Below, one piece after another: positions 29,064 to 37,450 of a stretch of DNA of 64,000 bases. The notes under the pieces were generated by a model that saw nothing but the letters and a program-made list of their open reading frames with translations, searched no databases and was not told where the DNA came from. Origin of the DNA: Alphaproteobacteria bacterium UBA4588 (GTDB lineage Bacteria > Pseudomonadota > Alphaproteobacteria > Rhodobacterales > Rhodobacteraceae); contig CAJJAW010000001.1 in NCBI GenBank assembly GCA_905182195.1, positions 1 through 64,000 of the forward strand, written 5' to 3'. Each line of letters begins with the position of its first letter. Within the stretch, counting starts at the first letter, position 1. The position numbers and the translations under genes were made by a program.

Positions 29064-30263
29064 TTAGACTATACGATCAAATCTTTGTAGAAGATGCGCG
29101 CTAAAAGCTCCAAGAGCTGCAAACAGCAGTATACTAACTATCATAGTTAACGGTGTACCATTGAAAAAATGACCTGCTATAGTAGCTAAGATGGCCGAAC
29201 CCAGTGTTGCTATGGCACTGATTACACTCGCTGCTGTACCTGCGATGTGCCCGAGCGGTTCCATTGCTAGAGCTGTTAAGTTTCCGAGGGTTAGGCCCGC
29301 TTGGAAAAATAGACTAAAAACCCAAAATACAAAAAATGTAAAACCCAAAGCTCCTGAAATCATGCCTGCATAAAACATTAACAACATTAAAATGCTTAAA
29401 GCTACTTGCACGCGCAAGGCGGCACTGATCAGACGGCGCATTCCTAATTTGATAACAAGCATGGAATTAAGGAAAGATGCAGATGCTGAAAGCGCTGCAA
29501 TAACAGCAAACCATTCTGGAAAACTACCTGCTCGTCCAAAGAATTGGTCGAAGACTTGTTGAACAAGTAAGATGCAGGTGAATAGTGTTCCATACGAAAA
29601 TATAAGTGTTAAAATTGATATTCTTACAATTCCAATTGATATTATTTCTAAAAATGCGGCCTGAAATATTTTAATTTGAAAGGGTATTCTCATTTCAGCT
29701 CTTAAGGGTTCTTGGATACGTATTCCTGTCCAAATAGTACTGACGAGCGCAAAAAGAATGAATACTGTGAAGATAGCGCGCCAATCAAATAGAGAAATCA
29801 GGCCTGCCCCCATTAAGGGTGCTACTGCTGGGACAATTGAAAATATTATCATTATAAACGACGTAATACGTGCCATTTCCCGGCCTGAATACAGGTCGCG
29901 CACTAAGGCTTGAGAGACTATTCGTGGAGCAGCTGCCCCAATGCCTTGAAAAACACGTGCAATGATCATTGTTTCAAGATTAGTTGCAAACATACAGAGT
30001 GCAGAAAATGTAATATAAATAGCAGCACCGGCGTATATTATATTTTTGCGTCCAAAGCTATCAGAGAGTGGACCAACCACTAAAGTCCCTATGGCCATAC
30101 CTCCAATAAATGTGGATAAAATAAGCTGTACTTGGTTAGGGTTGTTCGCTGTTAATTTTAGAGCAATATCTGGCAGTGCGGGTAGCATTGCATCAATTGA
30201 AATAGCGACTGTAGCCACCAACATTGCCATAAGTGAGATAAACTCAGGGGTAGAAATTCGCAT
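29064..30263 (-). CDS. Bcr/CflA-type MFS multidrug efflux transporter
   Basis: 399 residues with twelve hydrophobic segments. The N-terminus has SIDAMLPALPDI and the loop GPLSDSFGRKNIIYAG, the signature of the Bcr/CflA branch of 12-helix drug exporters. Located in the inner membrane as a proton-driven exporter, its substrates cannot be predicted. No clear ribosome binding site precedes the ATG at 30263. The gene is on the strand opposite to the secretion locus and is followed by about 110 bases of unannotated sequence. Confidence 0.88.
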   Translation of the reverse strand: MRISTPEFISLMAMLVATVAISIDAMLPALPDIALKLTANNPNQVQLILSTFIGGMAIGTLVVGPLSDSFGRKNIIYAGAAIYITFSALCMFATNLETMIIARVFQGIGAAAPRIVSQALVRDLYSGREMARITSFIMIIFSIVPAVAPLMGAGLISLFDWRAIFTVFILFALVSTIWTGIRIQEPLRAEMRIPFQIKIFQAAFLEIISIGIVRISILTLIFSYGTLFTCILLVQQVFDQFFGRAGSFPEWFAVIAALSASASFLNSMLVIKLGMRRLISAALRVQVALSILMLLMFYAGMISGALGFTFFVFWVFSLFFQAGLTLGNLTALAMEPLGHIAGTAASVISAIATLGSAILATIAGHFFNGTPLTMIVSILLFAALGAFSAHLLQRFDRIV

Positions 30264-30420
30264 TTAAAACCAAACAATATAAATCATATTTGGATGTTAC
30301 TCACTGTATTTAATAGGAAAGTAAATGGCCATGTAGTTAACATACAAAGATACAGCCCAAAACTTCTGGATCTTAAGACGAGATACATACGTTCGAAGGA
30401 TACCGCAGGCTGGATAAATA

Positions 30421-31065
30421 CTAACTTTCTATTGGTAAACCAAAGACAATCAGGACGGCATATTGTTTTCGATCGCAGCCACGCACAAGTGGAGGAGATT
30501 CTCCGGGTTTTAGAGGGAATGCAGCGCGATTTGCGTCTTTAGGTGAGCAACTTCCAGAACCAGCCTCTGGTGTGTAGCGCGCTGACCGACAGGGACCATG
30601 AGTGACATCTTCAATGGTTTTATCATCCGACAGTGACCAAGCCTGTTTCCCCTCTGCATCTGGCTGTTCGACAGTCAGCAAAGAAATATTTTCTTCTCCA
30701 TTTGTCACATAATACTGCCCGGCTGGGATTGGAAACTCTGGGGCTTTCATAATTAAGCCGTTTTCGTCAAGCCACCAATCGTCAATATCGAACCGCCAAC
30801 CTGATGGTGCGATATTGCCAGCTTTTTGTAATCTTTGGTAGAAACGTAGCCAAACACCAATAGGGCCGGGGTCAACTGTCCAGATCCCCCAAGTTTCGGC
30901 ACCGGTTCCTGACGTAGCGCCTGCTGGGGCTATCGTCGCTATATATTGCGTTTGAATACGTCGAATTTTTGTTTGGGAAAACATTGGGCTGGTTATTGAT
31001 GTTAAAAACAGTGCAAACGCTGAAGTGAGCCATTGGCGACGGGTTAAATTGAGTGGTAGTAGCAT
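30421..31065 (-). CDS. Exported protein with Tat-like signal, unknown function
   Basis: About 214 residues. The N-terminus MLLPLNLTRRQWLTSAFALF has twin arginines at residues 9-10 followed by a hydrophobic core and probable cleavage near SPMFSQ, which suggests Tat export to the periplasm. The mature part has GIWTVDPGPIGVWLRFY and a YYVTNGEENISLL segment and four cysteines in the C-terminal third. An in-frame start at 31080 would add five residues. I do not recognise the family. Confidence 0.7.
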   Translation of the reverse strand: MLLPLNLTRRQWLTSAFALFLTSITSPMFSQTKIRRIQTQYIATIAPAGATSGTGAETWGIWTVDPGPIGVWLRFYQRLQKAGNIAPSGWRFDIDDWWLDENGLIMKAPEFPIPAGQYYVTNGEENISLLTVEQPDAEGKQAWSLSDDKTIEDVTHGPCRSARYTPEAGSGSCSPKDANRAAFPLKPGESPPLVRGCDRKQYAVLIVFGLPIES

Positions 31066-31480
31066 ACTGTCCTCGATCATATTTTATCATCATTCGATAA
31101 GTAGCGTGACAATAATTTTAAGCAATAAATAAGCACTGTAATGGGGAGGGGGGGTGAAATTACTACAACTGTCGGGCCTGGGGCTAAATAATAAATAACA
31201 ATCGTTCAATAAACTAGATGGTATACGATTTTTTTACACCGGGTATAGACCTAAGTTAAATTGGATTTAGGCCGCTTGAGGAGGCTCATTAATATTATAG
31301 CTAACTTCCCCATACCTACAGTGCAGTTGATAAGGTGAAGTGCCCTTTGTTCCAAAATCTATAATTTATGTGAAACGAAAGTAAGAAAATCTAATTGGCG
31401 TTATTAGCAAAGGGAAAGCCCCTCTTTATGCCACATTATCCTGTCTCGTTAACGTATCTCCGTGGCACCTTTTTGGTTAT
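31066..31480. other. Gap with no supported gene
   Basis: About 415 bases upstream of the Tat-signal protein. It contains a short G-rich run near 31145 and no convincing reading frame or RNA gene. Confidence 0.45.
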
Positions 31481-31696
31481 TCAAAGTAGGGCCATGGGCA
31501 ACTCAACAAAAAGCACATACAGCCCGTAAAGACAAAATCCAAAAATGGCCAACCGAGACCCTGTTATGAAGTTCACACACTTACCTATGACTGATCCAGG
31601 GTATTCACGTCCTATAAAACCAAGAATACAAAGTAATATTACTCCGCCACTAATACCGCCAATAATCATTGCAATATGTCCTCTTTTGCTCGCCAT
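31481..31696 (-). CDS. Possible small two-helix membrane protein
   Basis: 71 residues from ATG at 31696 (MASKRGHIAMIIGG), with two hydrophobic stretches separated by a short polar region containing one cysteine and basic residues. No good ribosome binding site is seen, and no family is recognised. A longer reading from a GTG at 31723 is possible. The call is tentative. Confidence 0.4.
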   Translation of the reverse strand: MASKRGHIAMIIGGISGGVILLCILGFIGREYPGSVIGKCVNFITGSRLAIFGFCLYGLYVLFVELPMALL

Positions 31697-32102
31697 AAGC
31701 TTTAGAATAGTCGCACAGACCACCCCTTAAAACCATTGCTAACACACTTTTGTGCTCGGGATAACACCGTTGAACCCACCTATAGGGCCAACAACATCAC
31801 CATCTCTTGTGTGGGTATGATATTCCTATTTATCCTAGTAATGGGAGAGGCATAACTAAAGTTCCCTACTTAAGATTATAACGACAAAGTAATAGCTATT
31901 GGTGTGATGATTAGGAGTGGGGAACTTAAATTATGCATAGACGCATACTTTTCACTCTATAGATAAAGTTAAGCTAAGCTAAGCCCTAAGGAGTTAGTAA
32001 CCTTTTATGCTCCCACCAAACACCGCCAAACTTTTCTCCATTTGGGAGCCGCCGCAGCGCGCCTCTGGATTAGATTTTTGTGTGTACACAAGCACAAAAA
32101 AA
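31697..32102. other. Gap with an inverted repeat, no supported gene
   Basis: About 400 bases between two leftward genes. Near its right end GCTCCCA (about 32009) and TGGGAGC (about 32043) can pair over a long loop. No T-run follows, so a terminator role for the DUF2244 gene is uncertain. Nothing else is seen. Confidence 0.4.
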
Positions 32103-32630
32103 TTAGATAGTTTTGACTGCTAATCTAAATGCGTCGCGTAAATCCTGAGCCAGTATTGGGCGCTCATCTTCTGATAGAAAAGCACCAATTTCTATAGTTC
32201 GACCACTACCGCGCAGCATCAAATAATTACGTACTGGCCCGTCCTTCTCTGTGAGGTTTATTTCTGTCCAGTAGGGGTTAGCACTCCATTTTTGTATACT
32301 TCCATTGGGATTTATACGTTTTAATTCAACATAATCTGACCACAGCTCCAGTTCCTCAAAAACTTTTCCACGATGCCAACTTGACTTAAGCGCTATCCAA
32401 ACACCGCATAAAGTCAGCCCTAATGCACCTGCTATTATCCATAAAAACGAATGGCCTAAAAAAGCAAAGATGGGAATAAGCATCATGATTGAAGTAATGG
32501 TAATGAACTGAACAAAGCCTTTTTTTGTTAAGGAATTATAAGAAGATAAATGCAAACAGAGTCCGGGTTCCCCAGTTGATTTTGCAACATAGTTGGCTTG
32601 GTACGGCGCTGTGGACCAGTTATAAGGCAT
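32103..32630 (-). CDS. DUF2244 family membrane protein
   Basis: 175 residues: a polar N-terminus, two adjacent transmembrane segments at about residues 40-80, then a soluble domain with ELWSDYVELKRINPNG and NPYWTEINLTEKDGPV, the conserved core of DUF2244 proteins of alphaproteobacteria. The family is of unknown function and often lies near cytochrome oxidase genes; here it is isolated. Reading starts at ATG 32630. Confidence 0.88.
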   Translation of the reverse strand: MPYNWSTAPYQANYVAKSTGEPGLCLHLSSYNSLTKKGFVQFITITSIMMLIPIFAFLGHSFLWIIAGALGLTLCGVWIALKSSWHRGKVFEELELWSDYVELKRINPNGSIQKWSANPYWTEINLTEKDGPVRNYLMLRGSGRTIEIGAFLSEDERPILAQDLRDAFRLAVKTI

Positions 32631-32936
32631 TTCATGATTTTAAGATTATAAATTTATTTCTTGAATGCGGCAGATTGTCTGACACTTTGGGAAAACTAGT
32701 TCTATGCATCTCCCATACAGCCCCTGTTGCGCCTTTAACGGACCAGAGAGCGGCCAAATTAATGACTTCAGGGCTGGTTTTAAGCGGCGAAATGGAGAAT
32801 GTTTTGTCATTAAAAGCGGTTACAAAGTAGCGCTACACGTCTCAAGTAGTTTTGTCTGATAGCGCCTTCAGGTTGACTAGGTTTTCTTAAAATGCAAAAT
32901 AAATTTTAGAGTGGATTTGGGAGCCTGATAATAACA
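32631..32936. other. Gap with one copy of a short dispersed motif
   Basis: About 300 bases without a supported gene. At about 32715-32738 it holds CCTGTTGCGCC and CGGACCAG, which recur in the same order at 34671-34694 inside a large hairpin. Flanking CAGCCC and GGGCTG can pair across about 55 bases. Confidence 0.45.
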
Positions 32937-33053
32937 ATGCTTGATGGAAGATATATAGAAGCAAAAATGTGTCCTATTGGTCTCGCCTCTTTTTTATTGG
33001 GAGACAAATGGATACCCCTAATCATTCGGGATATAGCATTCGACAAGCATTAG
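32937..33053 (+). pseudogene. Truncated HxlR-type winged-helix regulator
   Basis: The 38-residue reading contains MCPIGLASFLLGDKWIPLII followed by RDIAFDKH and a stop. Cys-Pro-Ile near the N-terminus and LGDKWxxLIIRD are the HxlR family signature, which normally opens a protein of 100 or more residues. The winged-helix DNA-binding part beyond is missing and no continuation in other frames was found before the next gene. It is therefore called a remnant. Confidence 0.6.
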
Positions 33054-33172
33054 GTGTTTGCTACATCTAGCATTGAGTGGTGCTTTATACTCTCTATACG
33101 TATAGCTATGTTATCTCACTATTTTAACTAAAGAATTTGTATTTTTTTGACAGGTAATATTTAAGAAAAAAT

Positions 33173-34315
33173 ATGAAAGATAAAATCATAAAATATACGA
33201 AAAAGACATTACTATGGACACTAACTCCAGTATTGATTCTTGTAGCTGGAGTTGCACTCTTTATGACTCTCCACCCAACGTTTGGGGATGGTCCAAATGT
33301 AGAAAGCTTAAATAAGATTAGCCAATCTAAACATTATCATGATGGCCATTTCCATAATCTTGTCAAAACAGATCTTATGACTGAATCTGATGAAGATAGC
33401 TATTCAATTATGGATTATTTTTTTCCGCCTGAAGATAAAAACCCGACTAAACCTCTACCTTCTAAAAAATTGGAAAATAATAATATTAAGAATGGTACAT
33501 ATACATGGTTAGGCCATGCATCTTTTCTTATGAAGACTAATGACCTGACAATATTAACAGATCCTGTGTTTAACGGTGCAACACCACTTCCATTTGGAGG
33601 CAAGCCCTTTCCAATAGAACATCCAATACATATTGAGCATTTACCTAAAGTCAACATTGTCGTCATTTCACACGATCACTATGACCATTTAGACTACAAG
33701 GGAATAAAAGATTTTGCACAGAGTGTGGATATGTTTTTTGTCCCTTTAGGGGTGAAAGCTCATATTATGAAATGGGGCGTTAGCGAAGAAAAAATTATTG
33801 AAATGGATTGGTATGAAAACAATAGATATAAAAATATTGAATTCACACTAGTTCCTGCAAGGCATTTTAGTGGCAGGGGAATTACTGATCAGAGTTCAAC
33901 TCTATGGGGTGGATGGGTATTAAAATCTGAAGATCAAAATGTATATTTTAGTGGCGATAGTGGCTACTTTAAGGAATTCAAAAAAATTGGCGAAAAATAT
34001 GGTCCTTTTGATATCGCTTTTATTGATACTGGCGCTTATAACCAAGCCTGGGCAACAGTACATATGATGCCAGAAGAAAGTGTTCAAGCCAGTATTGATT
34101 TAAAAGCAAACGTATATTTCCCTATTGGATGGTCTAAATTTGATCTTGCACCGCATAGTTGGGATGATCCAATAATTAGAGCTGTCAAAGAAGCTACCAA
34201 GAAAAATGTTACTATTACAACACCTTTAATTGGAGAGACTTTTACTTTAGACAAGTTACCTCAGGAGCAATGGTGGCAAGGCCTAAGAGGTACAAGAAGT
34301 ACAAACAATGACTGA
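33173..34315 (+). CDS. Membrane-anchored metallo-beta-lactamase-fold hydrolase (NAPE-PLD/UlaG-like)
   Basis: 380 residues. A hydrophobic helix at about residues 13-32 anchors the protein, with the enzyme facing the periplasm. The fold signature TYTWLGHASFLMKT is followed by HDHYDH at residues 167-172, then a distal histidine region (VPARHFSGRG) and FSGDSGY. This order is that of the NAPE-hydrolysing phospholipase D-like and UlaG-like branch, which acts on phosphodiesters or lactones. The gene is visibly more AT-rich than core genes in this window and lies at the edge of an accessory stretch, which fits horizontal acquisition. The substrate is unknown. Confidence 0.87.
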   Translation: MKDKIIKYTKKTLLWTLTPVLILVAGVALFMTLHPTFGDGPNVESLNKISQSKHYHDGHFHNLVKTDLMTESDEDSYSIMDYFFPPEDKNPTKPLPSKKLENNNIKNGTYTWLGHASFLMKTNDLTILTDPVFNGATPLPFGGKPFPIEHPIHIEHLPKVNIVVISHDHYDHLDYKGIKDFAQSVDMFFVPLGVKAHIMKWGVSEEKIIEMDWYENNRYKNIEFTLVPARHFSGRGITDQSSTLWGGWVLKSEDQNVYFSGDSGYFKEFKKIGEKYGPFDIAFIDTGAYNQAWATVHMMPEESVQASIDLKANVYFPIGWSKFDLAPHSWDDPIIRAVKEATKKNVTITTPLIGETFTLDKLPQEQWWQGLRGTRSTNND

Positions 34316-34327
34316 GGGAAAAGACTA

Positions 34328-34600
34328 ATGGCTGTTTTACACCGTTTATTGCTTGTCATTATTTGGGGTGCTGTTCTTGGGTTTTTTGGCTTAATTTATC
34401 AATCAAGTCTAAGCGGTCAAATATACTTTGGTGGTGAAACTAATTTTATGTCTGTTCTAACTTCAGAATATCTGGAAACAGATGGTATTGGTTATGTGAT
34501 ACTTGCTGCCTTAGTGATAAACCTTTTGGTTAACTGGATTATAACAGGCGACTATTCTAATTTTGCTGGGTTAAACAAAAAGAAAAGTAAGGACGACTGA
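34328..34600 (+). CDS. Small membrane protein downstream of the hydrolase
   Basis: 90 residues with two hydrophobic segments (residues 4-24 and 58-73) and a lysine-rich C-terminal tail. It begins twelve bases after the stop of the hydrolase, in the same AT-rich composition, so the two are probably co-transcribed and co-inherited. No family is recognised. It could assist the anchored hydrolase, but this is only inferred from position. Confidence 0.7.
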   Translation: MAVLHRLLLVIIWGAVLGFFGLIYQSSLSGQIYFGGETNFMSVLTSEYLETDGIGYVILAALVINLLVNWIITGDYSNFAGLNKKKSKDD

Positions 34601-34649
34601 AGGGTAGACTTTATGCGTACTAGAATTCATCAGACTTTATTTATATAGC

Positions 34650-34726
34650 CAACCTAACCCCACACCCGCACCTGTTGCGCCTCTGGCGGACCAGTATGGC
34701 CAAGAGGGGGATGTGGGGTTGGGTTG
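34650..34726. other. Large attC-like hairpin with internal repeated motif
   Basis: CAACCTAACCCCACACCC (34650-34667) pairs with GGGATGTGGGGTTGGGTTG (34708-34726) over about 17 positions with one wobble and one bulged base. The outer boxes ACCTAAC (34652-34658) and GTTGGGT (34718-34724) fit the integron recombination consensus RYYYAAC and GTTRRRY, 73 bases apart. The loop contains CCTGTTGCGCC and CGGACCAG, also present near 32715. No integrase is visible. The remaining bases of 34601-34909 hold no supported gene. Confidence 0.5.
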
Positions 34727-34865
34727 CCTGAGCGTGCTTGCTGACAGATACAGCGATGCGGGAGCGTGCGCGCGTGGGGGAAATGCAATTTCAAAATCAA
34801 GAAAGCCTAAACGTCATATCACGCAGGGTAACGCTCTCTTGTCTGGCTCTGTGTCTGGCTGGAAA

Positions 34866-34902
34866 AGAAAAAGGCTCAGCAATATTAATCGCTAAGCCTT
34901 TG
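34866..34902 (-). terminator. Rho-independent terminator after tRNA-Asn
   Basis: On the minus strand AAAGGCTTAGC and GCTGAGCCTTTTT form a nine to eleven base stem followed by a U-run, directly after the tRNA 3' end. Confidence 0.75.
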
Positions 34903-34909
34903 TTTTAAA

Positions 34910-34984
34910 TGGCTCCGGCGGTAGGGATCGAACCTACGACCAATTGATTAACAGTCAACTGCTCTACCGCTGAGCTACGCCGGA
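34910..34984 (-). tRNA. tRNA-Asn (GUU)
   Basis: 75 bases including an encoded CCA. Acceptor stem TCCGGCG/CGCCGGA, D-arm GCTC with GGTAGAGC, anticodon loop CTGTTAA giving GTT, and T-arm GGTTCGATCC are all present. The 3' end faces the AT-rich accessory stretch to its left, the usual side for integrated elements, but no repeated copy of the tRNA end was found. Confidence 0.93.
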
Positions 34985-35046
34985 CCACTTGAGGCGGATA
35001 TAACTGGGAGGATTTGGGAGGTCCAGTCTAAAAGTGGAAAATATGC

Positions 35047-35959
35047 CTAGAGTGTAGAATATTTGGTATTCAGATCCATTATGCCATTTGAAGATATAAC
35101 TTTACGTGTGTTTAGATCAATCAGATGGGCCAAAACATTTCTGGTTGCTGCAGGGATCAAGCAAGGGTCAATATCTGAATAAATTCTTTCTGCCAGTCCC
35201 TGTGCTGTATCTGACCGTTGGTCCAGCGCCGCCAGTATTTGCATTTCACGATCGTCACGATGTGCGAGCAGCCAGCGCAACCGCGTTGGTCCGTCCTCAA
35301 TGGGATCTCCATGTCCAGGTAGATAAAAGGTTTCAGGTCGTGTCAAAAGACGGGTGCAGCTCTGCCTAAAAGCAACAAGATCTCCGTCAGGTGGCGAAAC
35401 CATTGAGCTGGCCCATCCCATCACGTGGTCACCACAAAATATATATTTATCATATGCAAAAGCCATGTGATTACCAAAATGTCCCGGCGTCCAAATAGCA
35501 GTTAGGCACGCTCCATCATGTTGTAACTCAAATCCATCCAACAACGTAATATCTGGTTGAAATGCTTCATCTATTCCCTCGCCTCCAGCTATTGTTCCTA
35601 ACTGAGCTAGCTGCCACCATACTTTTGCTTCGCCCACTAAAGCTGTCCCCGTAAGCGTAGATTTTTGCGCCACAACGCAAGCTAAGAGCTTTGGCCAAGG
35701 GCGAATGATCCAGATGTGAGTGGGTTACTAATATTTTGGTGATCTGCGTTCCGGGGGCAATGGCATCCAGGATTGCATTTAAATGATTGCGGTGGTCTGG
35801 TCCAGGGTCAACCACTGCTATTTCGGTAGTGCCCACTAGATAAGTATTGGTCCCGGTAAAGGTCATGGGTGAGGGGTTAGGAGCTAATATCCGACGTATT
35901 GACGGGTTGATCGTTTCAACCATTCCTTCTGCGCCCTCAACTTGGTAACGTGACTTCAT
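35047..35959 (-). CDS. MBL-fold metallo-hydrolase (glyoxalase II / LACTB2-like), one frame change
   Basis: About 303 residues. The N-terminal part has RILAPNPSPMTFTGTNTYLV and the metal motif THSHLDHSP. The C-terminal part has WTPGHFGNHMAF, FCGDHVMGW and LPGHGDPI. These are in two frames; the change is near 35605, after GRSKSMV, where the second reading continues QLAQLGTIAGGEGIDEAF. The span has one base too many for a single frame. ATG 35959 follows AGGTG; a GTG at 35968 is an alternative. Its start overlaps that of the divergent kinase. The role is probably hydrolysis of thioesters or similar esters. Confidence 0.82.
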
Positions 35960-37250
35960 GATAGGCACCTACTTAAAAAGATTTGCGCCCCGAACACTTT
36001 ATGGCCGCGCGGCAGCTATTTTGCTTTTGCCAATGCTTACACTTCAGCTGGCTGTTGCTGCTGTCTTTGTGCAACGGCATTTTGAAGATGTCACGGTGCA
36101 AATGACAAACAACCTGTTGTTTGAGATCACAATGGTACTTGATGAGATAGATCATCGCTCAATTGGTGATGTTGCCAGGACTATGGCGCAGTCTCTGAAT
36201 TTGAATTTGCGCCAATGGGACGGTGTGCCCAGTGGTAACGCTCCGGTTTTTTATGATATTTCAGGACGCACTATAACACCCTTGCTGTTTAAAAAGTTGG
36301 ACCGGGTGAGAGATGTGGATTTATCAAATTTGGACCGAGTGACCATTGGCTTCGAGAGTGCTAAAGGTCCAGTCCAAATTATATTTCCCCGATACCGTGT
36401 CTCAGCTTCTAATCCGCATCAAGTTCTTGTTCTCATGGTGTTTACTGGTCTTTTTATGACAGTGGTTGCTTTCTTGTTTCTTCGCAACCAACTTCGCCCG
36501 ATTAAGCGTCTTTCAATGGCGTCTGCCGCTTTTGGCCGGGGGCAAAGCGTGGACCTCAATCCTGGGGGAGCAATCGAAGTACGGGCGGCTGGGCAAGCTT
36601 TTTTGGACATGCGCGACCGGATTGAACGTCAAATAGAACAGCGTACTATGATGCTAAGCGGTGTCAGCCATGATCTTCGGACGCCTATCACACGGTTGCA
36701 ACTAGGGTTGGAACTTCTAGGGGGGGCTGAGGTGGAGGATCTTAAAAAGGACGTAGATTCGATGCGGCTAATGGTTGATTCTTTCCTCAATTATGCTCGC
36801 GATTCTACAGCTGATCCGATAGCTGATGTTGACCTCGTTGCGCTAGTTGCAGACTTGGGTGGACGATGTGACCCTTCAGTGAGAGTTGAAGTGCGTGGTG
36901 TGCCGCGGCTGATTACTTTACGCCGTATTTCTATGCAGCGGGCGGTTGAAAACTTATTGGTCAACGCTGGGCGCTATGCGGATTGTGTGCAAATTTTGAT
37001 CTGTTTTTCGGCTAATGAAATCAGTATCTGTATTTACGACAATGGCCCTGGTATTCCGGCTGATCAGCGTGACCAAGCAATTAAACCCTTTGTGCGGCTT
37101 GAACCTGCGCGGGGGCAAAATCAGGGTAGTGGGGTGGGTCTTGGTCTGGCCATCGCTGCAGACGCAGCCCGATCCCATGGGGGGGCCCTTATTTTGGGCT
37201 GTAGCGTTGATTTGGGAGGCTTATCTGCTGAATTAAAATTGCCGATATAA
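35958..37250 (+). CDS. EnvZ-like sensor histidine kinase
   Basis: 430 residues. Two transmembrane segments (about residues 18-38 and 152-172) flank a periplasmic domain. A HAMP linker follows, then the phospho-acceptor box SGVSHDLRTPITRLQL with His238, and the ATPase boxes (ENLLVNAGRYA, DNGPGIPA, GVGLGLAIA). It senses envelope or osmotic conditions and would phosphorylate an OmpR-type regulator, which is not next to it here. The ATG overlaps the start of the divergent hydrolase, so promoters of the two genes must lie within each other's coding sequence or be very compact. Confidence 0.9.
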   Translation: MIGTYLKRFAPRTLYGRAAAILLLPMLTLQLAVAAVFVQRHFEDVTVQMTNNLLFEITMVLDEIDHRSIGDVARTMAQSLNLNLRQWDGVPSGNAPVFYDISGRTITPLLFKKLDRVRDVDLSNLDRVTIGFESAKGPVQIIFPRYRVSASNPHQVLVLMVFTGLFMTVVAFLFLRNQLRPIKRLSMASAAFGRGQSVDLNPGGAIEVRAAGQAFLDMRDRIERQIEQRTMMLSGVSHDLRTPITRLQLGLELLGGAEVEDLKKDVDSMRLMVDSFLNYARDSTADPIADVDLVALVADLGGRCDPSVRVEVRGVPRLITLRRISMQRAVENLLVNAGRYADCVQILICFSANEISICIYDNGPGIPADQRDQAIKPFVRLEPARGQNQGSGVGLGLAIAADAARSHGGALILGCSVDLGGLSAELKLPI

Positions 37251-37268
37251 GTGGCCGATGGGGAAGGG

Positions 37269-37345
37269 TGGTAGGCCCGAGAGGACTTGAACCTCTGACC
37301 AATCCGTTATGAGCGGACTGCTCTAACCAGCTGAGCTACGGGCCC
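37269..37345 (-). tRNA. tRNA with CAU anticodon (probably Ile2, possibly elongator Met)
   Basis: 77 bases with encoded CCA. Acceptor GGGCCCG pairs with CGGGCCT (first pair a wobble), D-arm GCTCAGCTGGTTAGAGC, anticodon loop CTCATAA, T-arm AGGTTCAAGTCCT. The anticodon CAT occurs both in elongator Met and in lysidine-modified Ile2 tRNAs. The GGGCCCG acceptor stem is more like alphaproteobacterial Ile2, but the choice is not certain. Flanking bases GGTGGTAGG and CCTACCACC can extend the acceptor helix. Confidence 0.88.
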
Positions 37346-37450
37346 CCTACCACCTGATTAGCAGAGAATTCCCAGGCGTCAAGCAGGCTTAATGGACACT
37401 TTTACTGTAGCCTGATATCGAAATGAAGAATTTTAAATAGGGGTGCTCAA

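Noticed and set aside
32525-32830. Rightward 101-residue frame overlapping the DUF2244 gene start
   Set aside because: Half of it is antisense to DUF2244 and its end lies in the repeated motif; no family resemblance.
34713-34895. 60-residue rightward frame near tRNA-Asn
   Set aside because: Overlaps the hairpin and terminator, composition is not protein-like, no ribosome binding site.
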